This document shows positions 1 to 4,024 of a DNA stretch of 6,639 nt, piece by piece. The DNA is from Lachnospiraceae bacterium (GTDB lineage: Bacteria; Bacillota; Clostridia; Lachnospirales; Lachnospiraceae). The translations under genes and the position numbers were made by a program. The stretch is taken from NCBI GenBank assembly GCA_017476305.1, contig JAFVAA010000049.1:1-6639 (forward strand). Reading direction: 5' to 3'. Position 1 is the first letter of the stretch. Every line of letters begins with the position of its first letter. The notes under the pieces were generated by a model. It saw only the letters and a program-made list of their open reading frames with translations. It was not told where the DNA came from and ran no database searches.

Positions 1-1361
1 ATCTGATGATGCGAAGCAGGGTGACTACCCTGATCCGTCAGTTTTTAGCAGAGGAAGGCTTTTTGGAGATTGAAACGCCGATGATTACGAAAAGTACACC
101 GGAGGGCGCAAGGGACTATCTGGTGCCGAGTCGTGTACATCCGGGGAATTTTTACGCGCTTCCACAGTCACCACAGCTTTTTAAGCAGCTTTTGATGTGC
201 TCGGGATATGACCGGTATTTTCAGATTGCGAGGTGCTTCAGGGATGAGGATCTGCGTGCAGACAGGCAGCCGGAGTTTACGCAGGTGGATATGGAGCTCT
301 CTTTTGTCGATGAAGAGGATGTGATGGATGTCAATGAGCGTCTGCTGCAGAAGATTTTTAAAGAGGTATTGGATGTAGAGGTAGCACTTCCGATTCAGAG
401 AATGACCTGGCAGGAGGCGATGGACCGCTTCGGTTCGGACAAGCCGGATTTAAGATTTGGCATGGAGCTTAAGGATGTTTCCGAGGTGGTAAAGGGCTGT
501 GGATTTGGTGTCTTCACAGGGGCATTGGAAAACGGTGGTTCTGTTCGCGGAATCAATGCAAAGGGGCAGGGAAATATGCCGCGTAAAAAAATTGATGCTC
601 TTGTAAAATTTGCGAAAGATTTTGGAGCAAAGGGGCTTGCGTATTTATCCATTCAGGAAGATGGTACGTACAAATCCTCCTTTGCAAAATTTATGACAGA
701 AGAGGAATTAAAAAATCTGGTGACTGCGATGGAGGGAGAGGCAGGAGATTTACTTCTCTTTGCGGCAGATCAGAATAAGATAGTGTGGGACGTGCTTGGA
801 AATCTGCGTCTGGAGATAGCGAAAAATCTGGACCTTTTAGATAAAAATGTCTATAAATTTTTATGGGTGACGGAGTTTCCGGAATTTGAGTATTCGGAGG
901 AGCAGGGACGCTACGTAGCGATGCACCATCCGTTTACAATGCCGATGGAGGAGGATATTCCTCTTTTAAAGGAGCATCCGGAAAAGGTACGTGCGAGAGC
1001 CTATGATATTGTTTTAAATGGAACGGAGCTTGGAGGCGGTTCGATTCGTATTCATCAGAATGATGTGCAGGAGACGATGTTTGAGGCACTGGGATTTACG
1101 AAAGAGAAGGCAAATGAGCAGTTTGGATTTTTATTAGAGGCATTTAAGTACGGGGTGCCGCCTCATGCGGGACTTGCCTACGGGCTTGACCGCCTGATCA
1201 TGCTGATGGCAAAAGAAGACAGCATTCGTGATGTGATTGCATTTCCGAAGGTAAAGGATGCATCCTGCCTGATGACGGATGCGCCGAATGTGGTCGATGA
1301 GAAGCAGCTTAATGAGCTTTGCTTAAAAACGGTTGCAGTGAAAGAAGATGAACAGGATTGA
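1..1361 (+). CDS. aspS: Aspartyl-tRNA synthetase, bacterial type (5' end missing)
   Basis: A class II aminoacyl-tRNA synthetase that charges tRNA-Asp with aspartate in the cytoplasm. The first complete codon is at 3, and 452 codons are visible. Bacterial AspRS is usually about 590 residues, so roughly 140 residues, including the OB-fold anticodon-binding domain, lie outside the window. Counting the ATG at 6 as residue 1, motif 1 is near 14-27 ([13 protein letters not shown]), with substrate-loop residues QSPQLFKQ at 54-61. Motif 2 is [20 protein letters not shown] at 78-97. The GAD insertion domain that marks bacterial AspRS spans about 130-285. The [10 protein letters not shown] strand is at 341-350 and motif 3 (GLAYGLDRL, with its ATP-binding Arg) at 389-397. 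The C-terminal [15 protein letters not shown] segment replaces the commoner FPK..A.DLMTGAP. The frame is intact to TGA at 1359-1361, so this looks like a functional housekeeping gene. Because the N-terminal domain is missing, tRNA-Asp-only versus Asp/Asn non-discriminating specificity cannot be judged. No terminator follows, so readthrough into the next gene is likely. Confidence 0.97.
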   Translation, partial: LMMRSRVTTLIRQFLAEEGFLEIETPMITKSTPEGARDYLVPSRVHPGNFYALPQSPQLFKQLLMCSGYDRYFQIARCFRDEDLRADRQPEFTQVDMELSFVDEEDVMDVNERLLQKIFKEVLDVEVALPIQRMTWQEAMDRFGSDKPDLRFGMELKDVSEVVKGCGFGVFTGALENGGSVRGINAKGQGNMPRKKIDALVKFAKDFGAKGLAYLSIQEDGTYKSSFAKFMTEEELKNLVTAMEGEAGDLLLFAADQNKIVWDVLGNLRLEIAKNLDLLDKNVYKFLWVTEFPEFEYSEEQGRYVAMHHPFTMPMEEDIPLLKEHPEKVRARAYDIVLNGTELGGGSIRIHQNDVQETMFEALGFTKEKANEQFGFLLEAFKYGVPPHAGLAYGLDRLIMLMAKEDSIRDVIAFPKVKDASCLMTDAPNVVDEKQLNELCLKTVAVKEDEQD

Positions 1362-1386
1362 CAGTTCGTGGTGGATATCGTAGAGG
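1358..1386 (+). promoter_or_regulatory. Possible weak promoter for the ATPase-PIN cassette
   Basis: A perfect sigma-70-type -35 hexamer, TTGACA (1358-1363), overlaps the aspS stop codon. Seventeen bases downstream is TAGAGG (1381-1386), only a 3/6 match to TATAAT. If used, it would start transcription near 1393 and give the ATPase gene a leader of about 55 nt. The good -35 and correct spacing are visible, but the poor -10 makes this a tentative call. Part of TTGACA is dictated by coding and stop codons. Confidence 0.2.
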
Positions 1387-1431
1387 GAAGTAAAACTATG
1401 TATTTTTAATTTTTTGGAAAATATAAGATGC

Positions 1432-1438
1432 AGGAGGT
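1432..1438 (+). promoter_or_regulatory. Ribosome binding site that fixes the ATPase start at GTG 1447
   Basis: AGGAGGT is a near-perfect anti-16S match and sits 8 nt before the GTG at 1447. It lies inside the longer open frame that begins with TTG at 1414, and it has no ATG at a suitable distance in that frame. It is the main reason for choosing GTG 1447. Confidence 0.8.
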
Positions 1439-1446
1439 CTGGTTCG

Positions 1447-2718
1447 GTGGTAAAATGTTTTATATTTGAAAATTTTAAAAGTTTTGAAAAAGCAGAACTA
1501 AATATAGAGACATTAACAACTCTTATCGGTACAAATGCTTCCGGGAAGAGTAATGCGATTGAAGGAATCACTGTGCTTGCTATGTTGGCTGCCGGGTTGG
1601 AACTTAGTACCATTTTAGATGGGACGAAAAACATAGGTACATCTATTCGTGGTGGAAGTCATGGATGTACCAGATTTAGAACCAGCACCTTTAAATTGGG
1701 ATGTTTGATAGATTGGGATGATAATCAGGATTTGCTCTATGAAATCAGGATACGGGTAAATGGAAATGTCATGGTTGATGAAGAAGGATTGTATTTAGTA
1801 GAAGTGGATTCTTTGGGACCTAAAAAAAATCCGGTTTTTAAAACGAAAAAGGCGGATTACGATAGAATTGAGATAAAAGTACAGTATAAGAATGGTAAAA
1901 AAGGTATGAACCCTGATACAATTTGTGTGCGTTCATCAGCAATTTTACCTCAAATTGCCGGAAAGGTTTTGAGGGAGTCAAATGAAGAACGGGAAATTGC
2001 ATCGATGCTTGAAAAAATGATCAGTCAATTAAAAAATATTATGATTCTTAATCCGGTTCCGTCAGAGATTCGGAATTATGTCAGGGTAACAGATGTTGAA
2101 TTAAGGACAAATTGTGATAATTTATCTGCTGTTCTCAATAAAATGTGTAAAAAAAAGAAAGAAAAGGAGCATTTACTGGAGATTGTAAAAGATCTTCCCG
2201 AAAATGATATTTTGGGGATTGAATTTATTGAAACGAAAATTGGTGACGTAATATTTGCTTTACGAGAAAAATACCTAAAAAACTCTGAGTTAGTTGATGC
2301 CAGACAGTTGTCGGATGGTACATTGCGCTGTATTGCAATATTGACTGCAATTTTAATGTCTGAGCCAAATAGTATCATTGTTATAGAAGAGATTGATAAT
2401 GGCATTCATCCGGCTAGAGTGAGTAAATTGATTAGCAGACTGGTACAGATAGGAAATGAAAGACAGGTAGATGTTGTAATTACTACACATAATGCTGCAC
2501 TGATGAACTCTTATCGAAAAGGAGAATTAGTGGGAGTTTCCGTGGTTTATCGTGAAAAAGAAAAAGGAACCAGTAAGATTACTTCTTTTGTAGATATTGA
2601 GGACTTTCCGAATATGCTTGTATCAGGTGGTTTAGGAAATGCAATGATTGATGAAAGCCTGTTAAAGACCTTAAAGGATGAAAAAAAGACAAAAGATTAC
2701 TCATGGTTGGGGGTGTAA
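1447..2718 (+). CDS. ABC/AAA_21-type ATPase (SMC/RecF/OLD-like) of a putative defence or toxin pair
   Basis: A 423-residue cytoplasmic ATPase with a full ABC-type nucleotide-binding fold. The N-terminus (MVKCFIFENFKSFEKAEL) is the typical opening strand of RecF/OLD-like ATPases. Walker A is GTNASGKS at 28-35, the ABC signature LSDGT at 288-292, and Walker B IIVIEEIDNGIHP at 310-321, with the EE pair usual in this family. The switch histidine is H348 in ITTHNA. A Lys-rich stretch (KKKKEKE, 235-241) lies in the middle region, where SMC-like relatives carry a coiled coil or arm. There is no TOPRIM domain, so it is not a complete OLD nuclease. GTG 1447 is chosen because AGGAGGT lies 8 nt upstream and the protein then starts at the conserved first strand; the alternative TTG at 1414 adds 11 unconserved residues. 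The PIN nuclease gene follows after 2 bp, pointing to a shared function. Base composition is clearly A+T-richer than aspS (for example 14/60 G+C at 2101-2160 against 35/60 at 241-300), which suggests transfer. By analogy the ATPase may sense a trigger and control the nuclease; this is inference. Confidence 0.9.
   Translation: MVKCFIFENFKSFEKAELNIETLTTLIGTNASGKSNAIEGITVLAMLAAGLELSTILDGTKNIGTSIRGGSHGCTRFRTSTFKLGCLIDWDDNQDLLYEIRIRVNGNVMVDEEGLYLVEVDSLGPKKNPVFKTKKADYDRIEIKVQYKNGKKGMNPDTICVRSSAILPQIAGKVLRESNEEREIASMLEKMISQLKNIMILNPVPSEIRNYVRVTDVELRTNCDNLSAVLNKMCKKKKEKEHLLEIVKDLPENDILGIEFIETKIGDVIFALREKYLKNSELVDARQLSDGTLRCIAILTAILMSEPNSIIVIEEIDNGIHPARVSKLISRLVQIGNERQVDVVITTHNAALMNSYRKGELVGVSVVYREKEKGTSKITSFVDIEDFPNMLVSGGLGNAMIDESLLKTLKDEKKTKDYSWLGV
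2709..2715 (+). promoter_or_regulatory. Ribosome binding site supporting the TTG 2721 start of the PIN gene
   Basis: GGGGGTG sits at the very end of the ATPase gene, 5 nt before TTG 2721. The ATG at 2703 has no Shine-Dalgarno at a workable distance; the nearest, AAAGGA, is more than 20 nt upstream. The arrangement implies that ribosomes finishing the ATPase help start the nuclease. Confidence 0.55.
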
Positions 2719-2720
2719 AT

Positions 2721-3239
2721 TTGAACGTAAGGTTTATAGATACGTCTATTCTGTTGAATTTGCTAGAAGTGCCGAACATGAGCAGTGATGCACATACTGT
2801 TAAGAAAGAATGGAAAAAAGTTTTAGAAAAAAATGAATTATTGATTATGCCAGCTGCCACTATTATTGAAACGGGAAATCATATTGCTCATATTGCTGAG
2901 GGAAATGTTCGAAGGAGTATTGCAGGAAAATTTGGAGAATATTTGAAGAGAACAGCAAATAATGATGTTCCATGGAAATTATATAATAGTAAATCCATGG
3001 ACAGGCAGGGACTTTTATATCTGGCAGATCATGTGGAGGAGTTTTCAACTTGTAAAATAGGACTTGGAGATTTATCCATTATATATGATTATAATCAATA
3101 TCGTGAAACGGTACCTGCGATTGGGAGTATTATGATTTGGAGTACGGATGAACATTTGAAAAGTTATCATGAAGAGAACATATCTATCATGCGAAGAAGA
3201 AAGCATCGCTGTGATAATGACACAGGGGAGGAGAGATGA
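2721..3239 (+). CDS. PIN-domain putative ribonuclease, partner of the upstream ATPase
   Basis: A predicted 172-residue soluble protein. PIN-fold proteins are Mg2+/Mn2+-dependent ribonucleases, often toxins. Counting TTG 2721 as residue 1, the protein opens with the diagnostic first strand MNVRFIDTSILLNLL (D7). A second acidic residue lies in ATIIETGNHI (E50), a third in IGLGDLSII (D117) and a fourth after the last strand in IWSTDEHL (D143). This D-E-D-D set is the classic PIN active site, so the enzyme looks catalytically intact. Length is slightly above the 130-150 residues of VapC toxins. It ends in a basic tail (MRRRKHR, 157-163). ATG 2703 would add six residues (MVGGVN) and overlap the ATPase gene by 16 bp; TTG 2721 is preferred because of GGGGGTG just upstream and the standard PIN N-terminus. 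The gene begins 2 bp after the ATPase stop and overlaps the PAP2 start by 4 bp. There is no VapB-type antitoxin gene, so the ATPase may be the controlling partner. The PIN assignment rests on motif order; the target is unknown. Confidence 0.8.
   Translation: MNVRFIDTSILLNLLEVPNMSSDAHTVKKEWKKVLEKNELLIMPAATIIETGNHIAHIAEGNVRRSIAGKFGEYLKRTANNDVPWKLYNSKSMDRQGLLYLADHVEEFSTCKIGLGDLSIIYDYNQYRETVPAIGSIMIWSTDEHLKSYHEENISIMRRRKHRCDNDTGEER
3224..3231 (+). promoter_or_regulatory. Ribosome binding site of the PAP2 gene inside the PIN gene end
   Basis: AGGGGAGG lies 4 nt before ATG 3236, within the last codons of the PIN gene. Together with the ATGA stop/start overlap at 3236-3239 it predicts translational coupling, although the site is strong enough for independent initiation. 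Confidence 0.7.
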
Positions 3240-3745
3240 AGCAGGAAAGTTATGAATATTTTGCCAAAAGAATAACGGGAGTTTCCTGGGGGGTGAAGGC
3301 GATAGGGATTGCAAGTAAGTGCCTTACATACTCTACGGCGGCTCTTTATCTTACGGCACTGGCAGATTTGTTTTTTCATAAGGAGTATAAAAAGGGCTTC
3401 CTCTTCCTCGTGGTACCCCTGTTTTCGTTTCTTATCGTCAGTTTTTTCCGTGCTCATGCACATCAGAAAAGACCGTATGAAATTTATGATATCAAACCTC
3501 TGATTCCAAAAGATACCAGGGAAAAGTCCTTTCCGAGCAGACATATTTTTTCCATCTATGTGATAGGTGTGACGGTCTGCTTTTATCATATATTTTTGGG
3601 AATTTTTATCTGTGTGATGGGGGTGTTTTTAGCTGTAATCCGGGTGGTGGCAGGAGTGCATTTTCCGAGGGATGTCATCTGGGGGGCGGTGATTGGGAGT
3701 GTATGTGGAGGGCTTGTGGGTGTGGTACTTGCATTAAACCTGTAA
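3236..3745 (+). CDS. PAP2-family membrane phosphatase (PgpB/BcrC-like)
   Basis: A 169-residue integral membrane protein with the three-part PAP2 signature. The family removes phosphate from lipid phosphates such as phosphatidic acid, phosphatidylglycerol phosphate or undecaprenyl pyrophosphate, with active sites at the membrane surface. The first motif is R72-x6-R79-P80, with Arg replacing the usual Lys of KX6RP. The second is PSRH at 100-103 instead of PSGH, holding the catalytic His103. The third is R136 followed by GVHFPRDV at 140-147, with nucleophile His142 and Asp146. Hydrophobic segments near 27-47, 54-71, 104-134 (probably two passes) and 148-168 fit a compact helical bundle. It has no N-terminal extension and is near the minimum size for the family. 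It overlaps the PIN gene by 4 bp and is followed by a strong terminator, so it ends the aspS-side operon. Its composition looks closer to aspS than to the cassette, so the coupling to PIN may be accidental. The substrate cannot be told from sequence. Confidence 0.9.
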   Translation: MKQESYEYFAKRITGVSWGVKAIGIASKCLTYSTAALYLTALADLFFHKEYKKGFLFLVVPLFSFLIVSFFRAHAHQKRPYEIYDIKPLIPKDTREKSFPSRHIFSIYVIGVTVCFYHIFLGIFICVMGVFLAVIRVVAGVHFPRDVIWGAVIGSVCGGLVGVVLALNL

Positions 3746-3793
3746 AAGATTGAAAAAGTGGAAAGCGGAAGAAGCCGTGAAAAAATGATAAAA

Positions 3794-3863
3794 GGCTGTT
3801 GATGAAGAAAATTTCTCAACTAACTCTAGTTAGAGAAAACTTCTCATTAACAGCCCCTTTTTT
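3794..3863 (+). terminator. Very long intrinsic terminator hairpin, potentially bidirectional
   Basis: The outer stem is GGCTGTT (3794-3800) pairing with AACAGCC (3849-3855). Inside it, ATGA/TCAT, GAA/TTC, TTTCTC/GAGAAA and TAAC/GTTA continue the helix with small bulges, to a TCTA loop at 3824-3827. About 24 base pairs can form. CC and six T residues (3858-3863) follow, giving a Rho-independent terminator for the PAP2 operon. An A-rich run lies upstream (3780-3793), so the minus strand also shows hairpin plus T-rich sequence. The stem is much longer than most terminators, so it could also derive from a small palindromic repeat element. Confidence 0.85.
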
Positions 3864-3865
3864 CG

Positions 3866-3895
3866 TTGACGAAAAGTGGGAAAATCTTTTACTAT
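3866..3895 (+). promoter_or_regulatory. Candidate sigma-70 promoter of the surface protein gene
   Basis: TTGACG (3866-3871, 5/6 match to TTGACA) is separated by 18 bp from TACTAT (3890-3895, 4/6 match to TATAAT). TATAGA at 3893-3898 is a closer -10 in sequence, but its 21-bp spacing is too long. The -35 begins three bases after the terminator T run. Transcription from about 3902 would give a leader of about 120 nt. Confidence 0.4.
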
Positions 3896-3902
3896 AGAAC
3901 AT

Positions 3903-4005
3903 GTCAAAAATGTGACCAAAATGTGAAGTTTTGATTACAAAATGTGTGCGTATTGTATCCATAAAGCATGAGAACCAATGTGCACAAATATTAAGACAAT
4001 GTGTC
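3903..4005 (+). promoter_or_regulatory. Leader with five ATGTG motifs and short inverted repeats
   Basis: ATGTG occurs at 3910, 3921, 3942, 3978 and 3999 (first bases), at steps of 11, 21, 36 and 21 bp. Each is preceded by A-rich sequence. Short palindromes accompany several copies: GTCA/TGAC at 3903-3916, TTTTG/CAAAA around ATTA at 3929-3942, TGTGCACA at 3979-3986, and GACA/TGTC at 3995-4005. The block lies between the candidate promoter and the RBS, so it could be an operator array or an RNA-level control region. No known riboswitch fold was recognised. Confidence 0.3.
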
Positions 4006-4013
4006 AAAGGGAA

Positions 4014-4018
4014 AGGAG
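4014..4018 (+). promoter_or_regulatory. Ribosome binding site of the surface protein gene
   Basis: AGGAG within AAAGGAG lies 6 nt before ATG 4025 and supports that start over the internal ATG codons at 4046 and 4055, which would shorten the basic n-region of the signal peptide. Confidence 0.8.
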
Positions 4019-4024
4019 AAAAAA

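Noticed and set aside
1422..1427. TATAAG as a -10 box for the ATPase gene
   Set aside because: There is no recognisable -35 at 16-18 bp, and transcription would begin inside the RBS.
1414..1446. TTG at 1414 as the ATPase start, giving 11 more residues
   Set aside because: It has no Shine-Dalgarno upstream, and the strong AGGAGGT lies inside this extension, 8 nt before GTG 1447, where the conserved ATPase N-terminus begins.
2721..3239. Classical VapBC toxin-antitoxin pair
   Set aside because: No small DNA-binding antitoxin gene lies next to the PIN gene; the upstream partner is a 423-residue ATPase.
3167..3589. Minus-strand 140-codon frame opposite the PAP2 gene
   Set aside because: The + strand carries all PAP2 motifs; the minus product shows no recognisable family.
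3893..3898. TATAGA as the -10 partner of TTGACG 3866
   Set aside because: The spacer would be 21 bp, outside the usable 16-19 bp range; TACTAT at 3890 gives 18 bp.
3903..4005. Known riboswitch in the surface-gene leader
   Set aside because: No conserved core of the c-di-GMP, SAM, TPP or other common riboswitches was recognised; only short repeats are visible.
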